64,000 bases of DNA from the NCBI RefSeq assembly GCF_963929015.1, contig NZ_CAWVHE010000019.1, forward strand, positions 36,530 to 100,529, in the 5' to 3' direction. Made by a program: the position numbers and the translations under genes. This stretch comes from Merdimonas sp963929015 (GTDB taxonomy: Bacteria > Bacillota > Clostridia > Lachnospirales > Lachnospiraceae). Below, piece by piece: positions 1 through 8,553 of the stretch (positions are counted from its first letter, which is position 1; the number at the start of each line of letters is the position of its first letter). The notes below the pieces were generated by a model, which searched no databases, was not told the origin of the DNA, and saw nothing but the letters and a program-made list of their open reading frames with translations.

Positions 1-402
1 CAGCGAAACGCCCCGCTTCATCAGTTCTTCCGTGGAAAGACCCAGGCCGAACATCCGGTTGAGCCCGTAGAGTACAGCCGCTGCGTCTGAACTTCCGCCC
101 GCCATTCCCGCGGCCACGGGGATATGTTTGGCAAGCGTGATCTTTACGCCCTCCCGGATCCCGAACTCTTCCAGCAGAAGATCGGCTGCCCGGCAGGCCA
201 GGTTATTTTTATCAGTAGGAAGATAAAACAGATTTGAAGAAAGTTCTGTACCTGGAGTTTCCTTTTTTTCCAGGCGGATCTGGTCATAAATATATACGGT
301 CTGCATGATCATCCGCACCTCATGGTAACCGTCCGGGCGTTTTCCCAGAACGTCCAGTCCCAGATTGATCTTCCCAAGTGCATTCAACTCGATATTATCC
401 AT
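1..402 (-). CDS. ispE: 4-diphosphocytidyl-2-C-methyl-D-erythritol kinase, N-terminal part
   Basis: GHMP-family kinase of the MEP isoprenoid pathway, phosphorylating CDP-methylerythritol in the cytoplasm. The 134 residues in the window begin MDNIELNALGKINLGLDVLG, the usual IspE start with its substrate-binding lysine region, and later hold the GHMP glycine-rich loop PVAAGMAGGSSDAA that binds the ATP phosphates. The ATG at 402 follows an AGGAGAG ribosome site. The gene runs off the left edge, so about half the protein is missing here. It is the last visible gene of a minus-strand run with sipL, 52 bases downstream of the sipL stop. Identification rests on the conserved loop and start; confident. 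Confidence 0.9.
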   Translation of the reverse strand, partial: MDNIELNALGKINLGLDVLGKRPDGYHEVRMIMQTVYIYDQIRLEKKETPGTELSSNLFYLPTDKNNLACRAADLLLEEFGIREGVKITLAKHIPVAAGMAGGSSDAAAVLYGLNRMFGLGLSTEELMKRGVSL

Positions 403-454
403 CCGTTATTCTCTCCTGTTCTTTATCTTATGCTGTATCTTGTATACAGTGTAC

Positions 455-2017
455 TCATAGTATACTCATATTCTCTTTAAAAATCAATAATTTGTCTCCG
501 GATTTTATTTCCTCTGTCTGAAGGTCGTTGACCTTGCGGATATTTTCTTCTGTGGTCTGATATTTTTTCGCCAGATCCCAGAGGCAGTCCCCGGGCTGCA
601 CCAGATACCCCACCAGCCCCGGACGGTTTTCCACCTCCTGCGGATCTGCAGGACTGATCCCGATCTCTTCTACCTGGCAGATGGATACGGGACGCCTGAA
701 CATACAGTGAAAGCCGAGCAATGCGCGGATCTCCATCTCTTCGCCGCCCAGGAGGCTGACGGAGAGCTGCTCCACCGTCTTTGTCAGATGATACCTTCCT
801 TCGTTTTCCAGATGGGCGCACTCCAGCACATGGGAGAAGGGGATCATGCCCTGCCAGCTGTCAACGGGGCAGAGGACGTCGTCCTTAAGGTAGAGCACGC
901 AGACGTGAAGGACCCCTTCCACCAGAAGTCCTTCTTGGGTCTCCCGGATGGTCTCTGTCTCTATCCGTCCGCTGCTGTGGCACACTTTCAGGATCTGGTC
1001 TTTGATTTCGGGAAGGGAGAGGGTTTCGGACACCTTGCACCTGGAATCGTTCTGGAGCAGCAGCTGCTCTGCGCTCTCTTCTCTTTTCTTCGGCGTGCAG
1101 ACTGCGCCTGTGGCGTAGACGTCCGCCAGATAGCGTACCGTTCTCTCCCTGCTGACCACAAACCGCACTTCCAGGGCTGCATCCAGGGCAAAGATCCGCA
1201 TTTCCCCGTCTTCGTCCATTTTTAATTCTATGTTCCCCTCTGTAAGCTCCGGCCAGACCTGCCGGTACATGGACGCTTCCCCTCCGGCGCAGGCAAGGCT
1301 TCCTTCAAAGGGAACGGCTCTCCTTACAGCGTGAAGCTCTCCTTCCGGCCCTGCATAGAGGCAGAACACCAGAAGTTCTCCTCTGACCCGCAGCGCGTCC
1401 TGCTCCATCCTGGCGTCAAATTTCTGAAGGGAAACATCGCTCCACAGAAGCGCCTCGATGGGTTCCCCGGAATCGTCCGCCCTCACCTCTTCCCGGATGC
1501 GGAGCAGGTCTTTTTTGATGGTATGTACATCCAGCACCTGTGTTTCCTCGTATTTTTTACAGAGGTCTGTCTGTGCCTCTTCGACGTCTGTGGTGATCCG
1601 AAGCTCTCTGCAGCCTTCACTGTACGCCTGAAGGGTGGCCGCGCTTCTGATCTCCAGTTTGCGGGAGTGGATCACGGACGCGGTCACTTCCAGGCCAGCT
1701 ACGGCAACGCGGATGTTTTCCAGATCCTTTCTCTTCATCCGGATTCTTTCCTCAAAGGGAAATGCTCCTTTTACCTGTGCCGCCGGATAGCTGCCGCCTT
1801 CCGCCAGATACAGGATCTTTACCTCCAGCTTCCCGGTCACACGCAGATCCTGTTCTTCCATCTGCAGATCTTCCACGCGGATCTTTCCTTCTGCCAGGAT
1901 CACTTTTTTTACGTCCGGCTCAGCATCCGGCACGTTGAGGTCAAAGTCCAGATAGAACGGATCCTGTCCGGCTTCTTCCTGCTGATACGCCTGTATGTTT
2001 TCTGTCTGATATTCCAT
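455..2017 (-). CDS. sipL: SipL-like spore coat morphogenetic protein (SPOCS repeats + LysM)
   Basis: 520-residue protein made of repeated DUF3794/SPOCS domains (roughly residues 20-140, 160-290 and 320-450) and a C-terminal LysM module (about 470-515: YLVQPGDCLWDLAKKY, then KVNDL and SGDKLLI). This architecture is that of clostridial SipL, which works with SpoIVA to attach the coat to the forespore; LysM probably helps it reach the spore surface. No signal peptide, as expected for a mother-cell protein. The ATG at 2017 has a GAGGAGGG site upstream. Presence argues that the organism forms endospores. It follows the PrcB-like lipoprotein gene by 13 bases and may be cotranscribed with it. Function is by family; the domain borders are approximate. 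Confidence 0.85.
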   Translation of the reverse strand: MEYQTENIQAYQQEEAGQDPFYLDFDLNVPDAEPDVKKVILAEGKIRVEDLQMEEQDLRVTGKLEVKILYLAEGGSYPAAQVKGAFPFEERIRMKRKDLENIRVAVAGLEVTASVIHSRKLEIRSAATLQAYSEGCRELRITTDVEEAQTDLCKKYEETQVLDVHTIKKDLLRIREEVRADDSGEPIEALLWSDVSLQKFDARMEQDALRVRGELLVFCLYAGPEGELHAVRRAVPFEGSLACAGGEASMYRQVWPELTEGNIELKMDEDGEMRIFALDAALEVRFVVSRERTVRYLADVYATGAVCTPKKREESAEQLLLQNDSRCKVSETLSLPEIKDQILKVCHSSGRIETETIRETQEGLLVEGVLHVCVLYLKDDVLCPVDSWQGMIPFSHVLECAHLENEGRYHLTKTVEQLSVSLLGGEEMEIRALLGFHCMFRRPVSICQVEEIGISPADPQEVENRPGLVGYLVQPGDCLWDLAKKYQTTEENIRKVNDLQTEEIKSGDKLLIFKENMSIL

Positions 2018-2030
2018 GTTGTTTCCCTCC

Positions 2031-2444
2031 TCACTGAAATAGAACCGGTTTGTCGGTATACTCCATTTTTAATGCGATCCAGGGCCAGGTGGACGCATCC
2101 GCGGCCGTTTCGTCCTTCTCCGGTCCCAGAAGAGTCGTCTCCACCACCACTGCCGTTTCAGACTCGTAGCAATCTGTCACCTGCACGCTGTACCCGCCTG
2201 TGTCCTGCTCCTCATAAGCTTTTACGGCATAGAGGATCCCCTGATCCCCGTATGAGAATTCTGCCGGCTTTCCTTCTTCCTCCCGGATCATTTCCCGCAA
2301 TTCTTCCGGCAGCTTTTCTTTGTCCGCCAGGGTATACTCTATGTCCCGGATCCTTTCTGCATCCATCCTTTGCAGGGAACACCCGGCCAGGACCGGGACC
2401 AGCAGAGAAACCCACAGAGCCGCAACCGTTATTTTTCTTCTCAT
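2031..2444 (-). CDS. Small lipoprotein with PrcB-like C-terminal domain
   Basis: About 137 residues. I start it at the ATG at 2444 (MRRKITVAALW), which has GGGAGG four bases before it; an upstream in-frame start lacks a ribosome site. A hydrophobic signal segment ends in the lipobox VLAGC, so the protein is probably lipid-anchored outside the membrane. The C-terminal part (GGYSVQVTDCYES ... VVVETTLLGP) has the look of the PrcB_C domain, named for a protease-complex component of Treponema, whose role in Firmicutes is unknown. Located just upstream of sipL on the same strand, so a link with sporulation is possible but not shown. Confidence 0.6.
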   Translation of the reverse strand: MRRKITVAALWVSLLVPVLAGCSLQRMDAERIRDIEYTLADKEKLPEELREMIREEEGKPAEFSYGDQGILYAVKAYEEQDTGGYSVQVTDCYESETAVVVETTLLGPEKDETAADASTWPWIALKMEYTDKPVLFQ

Positions 2445-2574
2445 CCGGCCTCCCGGAACTGCTTTTCTCCTTATTATCATACACACTGCTACTAGGAAAA
2501 ATACCAGAAATGTGTTATCATAAGCAGGAAATATCTGTTGAGAAACAAAAGAATATATGTGAGAGGTTTACCAA

Positions 2575-3309
2575 ATGATAAGATTTCTGATCATCGCTAT
2601 TTTATTATTTCTGTACCTGATCCTTGGCATCCCCGTGCTCATCGTGGAGCATTTTCTTGCAAAGAAGGATCAGGAGGCCAGCGACTACCGGTGCCTTAGG
2701 CTGGTCCAGTGGATGTTCCGGGTCATGCTCAGGGTGTCCGGTGTGGAGGTGACGGTCATCGGGGAAGAAAACGTGCCGGATGAACCGGTGCTGTTTATCG
2801 GCAACCACCGCAGCTACTTCGACATCCTTCTGACTTATTCAAGATGCCGGCGCAGGACCGGATATATCGCCAAAAAAGAGATGCTGCGCTATCCGCTTCT
2901 TAAGGACTGGATGAAACGGCTGTACTGCCTCTTCCTGGACCGGTCTGCCCCCAGGGAGGGCTTAAAGACGATCCTGACCGCCATCGACTATGTAAAAAAC
3001 GGGATCTCCATCTGCATTTTCCCGGAAGGGACCCGCAATACCGGCGAGGAGTTAAGTCTCCTTCCCTTCCACAGCGGTTCCTTTAAAATCGCGGAGAAGA
3101 GCGGATGCCCCATCGTCCCCATCAGTCTGAACAATACGGCGGAGATGTTTGAAAACCATCTCCCCAGGGTAAAAAAGACCAGAGTCATTCTTGAATACGG
3201 TACCCCGATCCGCCTAAGCGAGATGGACAAAGAACAGCGGAAACGGATCGGCAGCTACTGTCAGGATCTGATCCAGGAAACGATCCGCAAAAACCAGGCT
3301 CTCCTCTAA
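2575..3309 (+). CDS. plsC: 1-acyl-sn-glycerol-3-phosphate acyltransferase
   Basis: Membrane acyltransferase that adds the second acyl chain to lysophosphatidic acid, giving phosphatidic acid. 244 residues, the normal size. An N-terminal hydrophobic segment covers residues 2-24. The four PlsC motifs are readable: NHRSYFD at 77-83 (the catalytic His/Asp pair), a GYIAKKEM block near 96-103, FPEGTR at 149-154 (phosphate binding) and a proline-containing PIVPIS block near 180. ATG preceded by GAGAGG at 8 bases. Divergent from the lipoprotein gene and followed by a strong terminator, so it is probably a single-gene transcript. Confidence 0.92.
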   Translation: MIRFLIIAILLFLYLILGIPVLIVEHFLAKKDQEASDYRCLRLVQWMFRVMLRVSGVEVTVIGEENVPDEPVLFIGNHRSYFDILLTYSRCRRRTGYIAKKEMLRYPLLKDWMKRLYCLFLDRSAPREGLKTILTAIDYVKNGISICIFPEGTRNTGEELSLLPFHSGSFKIAEKSGCPIVPISLNNTAEMFENHLPRVKKTRVILEYGTPIRLSEMDKEQRKRIGSYCQDLIQETIRKNQALL

Positions 3310-3330
3310 AAAGAGTCTGGTTTTTCTTTT
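3289..3330 (+). terminator. Intrinsic terminator after plsC
   Basis: A 14-base-pair stem pairs 3289-3302 (starting AAAAACCAG) with 3312-3325 (ending CTGGTTTTT), with one G-T wobble, followed by more T. The plsC stop codon lies in the loop, so the terminator overlaps the gene end. Confidence 0.85.
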
Positions 3331-3356
3331 ACTTTTGTCCCGACTGATGCTATAAT
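3328..3356 (+). promoter_or_regulatory. Probable sigma-A promoter for pncB
   Basis: Perfect -10 TATAAT at 3351-3356, with a weak -35 TTTACT at 3328-3333 and a 17-base spacer. It lies directly after the plsC terminator and 53 bases before the pncB start. Confidence 0.6.
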
Positions 3357-3409
3357 AAACGAAATGTATACGAAACAGCTTCCCTGCTGTAGAAAAGGAG
3401 GGTTCAATC

Positions 3410-4861
3410 ATGAATAAACAGGATCTGACTCTGTTGACAGACTTGTATGAATTGACCATGATGCAGGGATATTACGTCAAAGGCCAGAATGAAAAAGTGA
3501 TCTTTGACGTATTTTTCCGCGCCAATCCATGCAACAACGGATATTCGATCTGTGCCGGGCTGGAACAGGTGATCGACTATATTAAAAACCTGAACTTTAC
3601 TTACGAGGATGTGGACTATCTGAGAGGTCTTGGCATCTTCAGCGAAGACTTTCTTCATTATTTAAGCGGCTTTCATTTCAGCGGCGACATCTACGCCATC
3701 CCGGAGGGAAGCGTGATCTTCCCCAAAGAGCCGATCTTAAAGGTGATCGCCCCCATTATGGAGGCCCAGCTTGTGGAGACTGCCATCCTGACCATCTTAA
3801 ACCACCAGTGCCTGATCGCCACCAAAGCTTCCCGCGTGGTCTACGCGGCGGACGGAGACGGGATCATGGAATTTGGGCTCCGCAGGGCCCAGGGGCCGGA
3901 CGCCGGTCTTTATGGCGCAAGGGCGGCTATCATCGGCGGCTGCGTAGGCACTTCCAACGTACTGGCCGGGCAGCTCTTTGACGTGCCGGTCATGGGAACC
4001 CATGCCCACAGCTGGATCATGAGTTTCCCGGATGAATATACGGCTTTCAAAGCCTATGCAGACCTCTATCCGGATAACTGTACGCTTCTGGTGGACACTT
4101 ACGACACATTAAAGTCCGGCGTTCCAAACGCCATCCGTGTCTTCCGTGAATTTAAAGAATCCGGCCGGAAATTCGGCAAATACGGCATCCGCCTGGACAG
4201 CGGCGACCTGGCTTATCTGTCCAAACAGGCGAGAAAGATGCTGGATGAAGCCGGTTTTACGGACGCCACGATCACTGCTTCCAATGATCTGGACGAGTAT
4301 CTCCTCCATGATCTGAAGATGCAGGGCGCGGCCATCAATTCCTGGGGCGTGGGCACACACCTGATCACCTCCAAGGACTGCCCGTCTTTTGGCGGCGTCT
4401 ATAAGCTGGCGGCGATCCAGAACAGCGACGGGGAATTTATCCCCAAGATCAAGATCTCTGAAAATACAGAGAAGATCACCAACCCGGGAAATAAAACCAT
4501 TTACCGTGTCTATGAGAAGGATTCCGGCAAGGTAAAGGCAGACCTGATCTGCTTCGCAGACGAGACCTTTGATCCTTCTAAGGACATGCTCCTTTTCGAT
4601 CCGATCGAGACCTGGAAAAAGACGAAGATGCCCGGCGGTTCCTATACCCTGCGGGAAATGATGGTTCCCGTTTTCCGAAACGGCGAGTGCATCTACCAGT
4701 CTCCCAGTGTAAAGGAGATCGCCGACTACTGCCGGCAGGAAAAGGAAACCCTGTGGGAAGAGACCAAGCGCCTCTTCTACCCGCACCAGATTTATGTGGA
4801 TCTTTCTCCCCGTCTCTATGACGTGAAGAAGAATCTTCTGGATCAGGTGAACAAAGCATAA
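3410..4861 (+). CDS. pncB: Nicotinate phosphoribosyltransferase
   Basis: 483 residues; converts nicotinate and PRPP to nicotinate mononucleotide, the salvage entry to NAD. The start LTDLYELTMMQGYY is typical, and the protein carries VMGTHAHSWIMSF around residue 195-207, the region of the histidine that is transiently phosphorylated in this family, as well as YGIRLDSGDL and a SNDLDEY block near the PRPP site. Length suits the Bacillus-type (about 490 residue) group. ATG has GGAGGG nine bases upstream. Followed by ddl after 36 bases, with no obvious terminator between, so pncB, ddl and murF may share a transcript. Confidence 0.93.
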   Translation: MNKQDLTLLTDLYELTMMQGYYVKGQNEKVIFDVFFRANPCNNGYSICAGLEQVIDYIKNLNFTYEDVDYLRGLGIFSEDFLHYLSGFHFSGDIYAIPEGSVIFPKEPILKVIAPIMEAQLVETAILTILNHQCLIATKASRVVYAADGDGIMEFGLRRAQGPDAGLYGARAAIIGGCVGTSNVLAGQLFDVPVMGTHAHSWIMSFPDEYTAFKAYADLYPDNCTLLVDTYDTLKSGVPNAIRVFREFKESGRKFGKYGIRLDSGDLAYLSKQARKMLDEAGFTDATITASNDLDEYLLHDLKMQGAAINSWGVGTHLITSKDCPSFGGVYKLAAIQNSDGEFIPKIKISENTEKITNPGNKTIYRVYEKDSGKVKADLICFADETFDPSKDMLLFDPIETWKKTKMPGGSYTLREMMVPVFRNGECIYQSPSVKEIADYCRQEKETLWEETKRLFYPHQIYVDLSPRLYDVKKNLLDQVNKA

Positions 4862-4897
4862 TGATATAAGATAACGAGATTTGGAGGAGACTTATTT

Positions 4898-5962
4898 ATG
4901 AGAATCATTGTACTTGCAGGCGGCTTAAGCCCGGAAAGAGACGTATCTTTATCTTCCGGAGCCGGTATCTGTAAAACACTGCGGGAAAATGGCCACAAGG
5001 CTTTCCTGCTTGACATTTATTTTGGACTTCCCTACGATCCGGAAAAGCTTGAGGAGGTTTTTGACCTTCCGGGCGCCGGTCTTGAGATTGCCGAGGGCAT
5101 CAAGACCACCATGCCGGACCTGGAAGCTCTGAAACTCTCGAGGCCCGACCAGTCGGACTGTTCTTTTGGCCCCAATGTGATCGAACTGTGCCGCATGGCC
5201 GACATCACCTTTATGGCTCTTCATGGTTCCATCGGTGAAAACGGCAAGATCCAGGCCACTTTTGACGTGCTGGGGATCCGTTACACCGGACCCAATTCCC
5301 TGGGCTGCTCTTTGTCCATGAACAAGCTGGTGGCCAAACAGATCTTCAAGATGTCCGGCGTACCTACCCCCCGCGGAACTTCTCTGACGAAGCTTACCAA
5401 AGATACGCCGCTTGACGCCCTTGGCTATTATCTGCCTCTGGTGATCAAGCCCTGTTCCAGCGGATCCAGCATCGGCGTCTACATCGTCCACACAGAAGAA
5501 GAGTACAAGGAGGCGATCCGCCGCTCTTTTGATGAGGACGGGCAGGACGAGGTTGTAATCGAGCCTTATATCAAGGGCCGGGAGTATGCCTGCGGCGTCT
5601 TAAGAGGCAAGGCCCTTCCTCTGGTGGAGATCATTCCAAAAGACGGGTTTTTTGACTATGAGAATAAATACCAGGACGGAGGCGCCAGAGAGATCTGTCC
5701 GCCGGTATCCCTGGACGCAGACACGCAGAAAGCAATGCAGCAAGCGGGAGAACAGGCTTTTGAAGCGCTCCGGATGGACGTTTACGCCCGTGCAGACTTT
5801 ATCGTGGACGAGACGGACGGGCGGTTCTACTGCCTGGAGGTAAACGGCCTGCCTGGCATGACCCCCGCAAGCCTCCTTCCCAAGGCTGCTGCGGCCGCTG
5901 GCCTGGATTACGGCAGTCTCTGCGAACAGATCATAGAAGAATCCATCCGGGCCCGCTATTAA
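4898..5962 (+). CDS. ddl: D-alanine--D-alanine ligase
   Basis: 354-residue ATP-grasp enzyme that makes D-Ala-D-Ala for the peptidoglycan precursor. The N-terminal loop LAGGLSPERDVSLSSG, the ATP-binding PLVIKPCSSGSSIGV, and the C-terminal EVNGLPGMTPASLLPK carrying the Mg ligands are all present. GGAGGAG lies upstream of the ATG. Its neighbour murF, 29 bases downstream, uses the product directly, so this is a two-gene functional unit. Confidence 0.92.
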   Translation: MRIIVLAGGLSPERDVSLSSGAGICKTLRENGHKAFLLDIYFGLPYDPEKLEEVFDLPGAGLEIAEGIKTTMPDLEALKLSRPDQSDCSFGPNVIELCRMADITFMALHGSIGENGKIQATFDVLGIRYTGPNSLGCSLSMNKLVAKQIFKMSGVPTPRGTSLTKLTKDTPLDALGYYLPLVIKPCSSGSSIGVYIVHTEEEYKEAIRRSFDEDGQDEVVIEPYIKGREYACGVLRGKALPLVEIIPKDGFFDYENKYQDGGAREICPPVSLDADTQKAMQQAGEQAFEALRMDVYARADFIVDETDGRFYCLEVNGLPGMTPASLLPKAAAAAGLDYGSLCEQIIEESIRARY

Positions 5963-5991
5963 CGCCCGGTGTTTGAAAGGAATTACCAGAC

Positions 5992-7362
5992 ATGAAGAAT
6001 CTTACATTGGAAAATATCACTCAGGCATGCCGCGGTGTTTACCGCGGCGACGCTGCTTTTCTGTCTGAGGAAGTTACCGGGGTTGTCATTGACAGCCGGA
6101 AAGTGGAAAAAGGAAATTTATTCGTAGCCATTGACGGCGAGCGTTTCAATGCTCACCGTTTTATTCCCGATACGATTGAAAAAGGAGCGTTGTGCGTGGT
6201 CTCCCACGAAGACCTGGGAGAGACAGACTTCCCCTACATCCTGGTGGAATCCACCGGGCAGGCTCTTCTGGATATCGCCAAGCTCTACCGGGACTCCTTT
6301 GACCTTAAGGTCGTAGGCATTACCGGAAGCGTCGGCAAGACCAGCACCAAAGAAATGATCGCATCGGTGCTTTCCCAGAAATACAAGACCCACAAAACCC
6401 TGGGTAATTTTAATAATGAATGGGGACTCCCCCTTACGATCTTCCAGCTTAACGAGGAGCACGAGGCCGCAGTCCTGGAAATGGGCGTCAATCATTTTGG
6501 CGAGATGCGCCGTCTCTCTTCTGTTGCCAGCCCGGACGTCTGTGTAATCACCAATATCGGCGTGGCTCACCTGGAGTTTTTTAAGACCAGAGAAGGCATC
6601 CTGCAGGAAAAATCCCAGATGATCCAGGACATGAAGGCCGGAGGCTCCATTCTGTTAAACGGTGACGATGACCTGCTCTCCCGGATGGGACCGGTAAAAG
6701 GTGTAACGCCTGTCTTTTTCGGCACCGGCGACAATTGTCAGTTCCGGGCCGATAACATTCAGGCTCTCGGGCTGCGTGGAACCGCCTGCACCATCCATCT
6801 GCCGGACGGTTCTTTCTTTGCCTGCGTGGTACCGCTTCCCGGCGCGCACATGATCTCCAACGCGCTGGCCGGCGCGGCTGCCGGCTACACGCTGGGACTT
6901 ACCCCGGAGGAGATCAAGGCGGGCATAGAGGGGCTTCCTTCCATTCCCGGCCGGGGCAATATCATCCGCACCAGCCATCTGATGATCCTGGACGACTGCT
7001 ACAACGCCAACCCTATCTCCACCCGGGCAGCCATTGACGTGCTGGACATGGCCATCGGACGCAAGGTCGCCGTCCTTGGCGATATGGGCGAACTGGGAAC
7101 GGACACAGACACGCTTCACCGGGAAGTGGGCGCGTACTGTGCGGAAAAAGGGGTAGATGTTGTCTGCGCCATCGGTTCCCTCGCCAGACATCTGGCAGAG
7201 GGCGCAGCCGCTAATCCACAGACCGAGGTGCACTGGTTTGAGACCAGGGATGATTTCCTGGATTCCATGAAAGACATCCTGGCAGAGGGAGACAATGTCC
7301 TGGTAAAAGCCTCCCACGGAATGAACTTCCCGGAACTGGTGGAAGCGCTTCAGCAGTTCTGA
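5992..7362 (+). CDS. murF: UDP-MurNAc-tripeptide--D-Ala-D-Ala ligase
   Basis: 456-residue Mur ligase that adds D-Ala-D-Ala to the UDP-MurNAc tripeptide in the cytoplasm. The N-terminal substrate domain contains VVIDSRKV; the ATPase P-loop is TGSVGKTSTK at 111-120; the central domain holds NFNNEWGLPL and VLEMGVNHFGEM, and the C-terminal domain holds LDDCYNANP with VLGDMGELG. All family blocks are in order and the length is normal. It ends the plus-strand run and is followed within 6 bases by a long palindrome that separates it from the convergent xylitol operon. Confidence 0.94.
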   Translation: MKNLTLENITQACRGVYRGDAAFLSEEVTGVVIDSRKVEKGNLFVAIDGERFNAHRFIPDTIEKGALCVVSHEDLGETDFPYILVESTGQALLDIAKLYRDSFDLKVVGITGSVGKTSTKEMIASVLSQKYKTHKTLGNFNNEWGLPLTIFQLNEEHEAAVLEMGVNHFGEMRRLSSVASPDVCVITNIGVAHLEFFKTREGILQEKSQMIQDMKAGGSILLNGDDDLLSRMGPVKGVTPVFFGTGDNCQFRADNIQALGLRGTACTIHLPDGSFFACVVPLPGAHMISNALAGAAAGYTLGLTPEEIKAGIEGLPSIPGRGNIIRTSHLMILDDCYNANPISTRAAIDVLDMAIGRKVAVLGDMGELGTDTDTLHREVGAYCAEKGVDVVCAIGSLARHLAEGAAANPQTEVHWFETRDDFLDSMKDILAEGDNVLVKASHGMNFPELVEALQQF

Positions 7363-7367
7363 TTTTT

Positions 7368-7423
7368 ATAACGCAAACGGGGACGGGGGATTTTTAAAAA
7401 TCCCCCGTCCCCGTTTGCGTTAT
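7368..7423. repeat. Perfect 56-base palindrome, copy 1 of the GGGGACGGGGG family
   Basis: Two perfectly complementary 28-base arms with no loop. The core GGGGACGGGGGATT (from 7379) is shared with elements near 16.4 and 58.35 kb, while the outer arm, starting ATAACGCAAAC, is unique to this copy. It fills the 64 bases between the convergent murF and polyol dehydrogenase genes, and TTTTTT follows it on the plus strand, so it may serve as a terminator. Confidence 0.9.
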
Positions 7424-7426
7424 TTT

Positions 7427-8479
7427 TTAATCTTCTGCAATCTTGATCACGGCTTTTACAATATCTGCTTTGTCATGGATGCTGTGATCCATGGCTTCCT
7501 GCGCCTGATCCAGTGTAAAGATATCGGTAACAATGCCTTTTAAGTTTACCTTGCCCTTTGCCACGGCGTCAATCGCCAGCGGGTAGATATGACGATACCG
7601 GAATACGGTCTTGAAGGTCAGCTCTTTGTCCAGAGCCAGGCTCATGGGAAGCGTCATCTCACCGCTCTTGCTGTAGCCTACCAGTACGATCGTGGAGCCC
7701 TTCTTTGCCGCGTGGATCGCCTGTACTGTGGTGGGCTGAGATCCTGCGGTCTCTACGATCAGATCCGCTCCCAGTCCTCCGGTCAGCTCTTTGATCTTCG
7801 CTACCACGTCTTCTTTTCCGCCATTGATCACGCCGGTAGCGCCAAGTTCCATGGCCTTTTCCAGACGCTTGTCCATCAGGTCTACCACATATACCTCGGA
7901 TACGCCTCTTGCTTTCAGCGCCATCATGGACACCAGGCCGATACAGCCTGCGCCCATTACCACTGCTTTCTGTCCCAGATGCGCGTCTCCCTGGATAGCC
8001 GCGTGGAATCCGACAGCCAGAGGCTCGATCAGGGCGCCCTCCAGGGTGCTTACATTATCCGGAAGCTTGAAACAAAGGGCCGCTTCGTGAGCCACATACT
8101 CCTGAAATACACCGTCCACCGGCGGGGTCGCAAAGAAGATCACATCCGGGCAGAGATTATACTTGCCTTCTTTACAGAATTCACATTTTCCGCAGGTCTT
8201 GCCCGGCTCCAGAGCTACGCGGTCGCCTACTTTTAAGTGGGTAACATTCTCTCCCACTTCCACAACCGTACCGCCCGGCTCATGTCCCAGTACGAACGGC
8301 GGTTCTACCACATAATCTCCGATGGCTCCGGTCTCATAATAGTGCATGTCGGATCCGCAGATTCCCACATACTCCAGCTTTACCAGCACTTCGTCCGCTG
8401 CCGGCTTCGGGATGTCCCGCTCTTCAAATCCCATCTTGCCAATGCCGGTCATGACTGCTACTTTCATTTTTCCTTCCAT
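7427..8479 (-). CDS. Zinc-dependent polyol dehydrogenase (xylitol/sorbitol type)
   Basis: 350-residue medium-chain dehydrogenase that probably oxidises xylitol to D-xylulose with NAD+. Seen: the catalytic zinc region GICGSDMHYYETG with GHEPGGTVVEVG, the structural zinc cysteines in CGKCEFCKEGKYNLC, and the Rossmann stretch VVMGAGCIGLV followed by YVVDLMDKR. I use the ATG at 8479 (MEGKMKVAVM), 10 bases after AGGAGG; MKVAVM four codons on is an alternative. Third gene of the run after the regulator and xylulokinase, which supports xylitol rather than sorbitol as substrate; that choice is an inference from context. Confidence 0.85.
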   Translation of the reverse strand: MEGKMKVAVMTGIGKMGFEERDIPKPAADEVLVKLEYVGICGSDMHYYETGAIGDYVVEPPFVLGHEPGGTVVEVGENVTHLKVGDRVALEPGKTCGKCEFCKEGKYNLCPDVIFFATPPVDGVFQEYVAHEAALCFKLPDNVSTLEGALIEPLAVGFHAAIQGDAHLGQKAVVMGAGCIGLVSMMALKARGVSEVYVVDLMDKRLEKAMELGATGVINGGKEDVVAKIKELTGGLGADLIVETAGSQPTTVQAIHAAKKGSTIVLVGYSKSGEMTLPMSLALDKELTFKTVFRYRHIYPLAIDAVAKGKVNLKGIVTDIFTLDQAQEAMDHSIHDKADIVKAVIKIAED

Positions 8480-8553
8480 AGAATCCAAACCTCCTGCCAC
8501 TTTATTAAGGTGTTTAAAAAACTTTCTATGGCTATTATAATGCAAAATCTCTG

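Noticed and set aside
1331..2578. Long open frame of 415 codons on the plus strand across sipL and the lipoprotein gene
   Set aside because: It has no ribosome site or protein homology and is opposite to SPOCS-domain coding sequence with normal codon use; an accidental antisense frame in GC-rich DNA.
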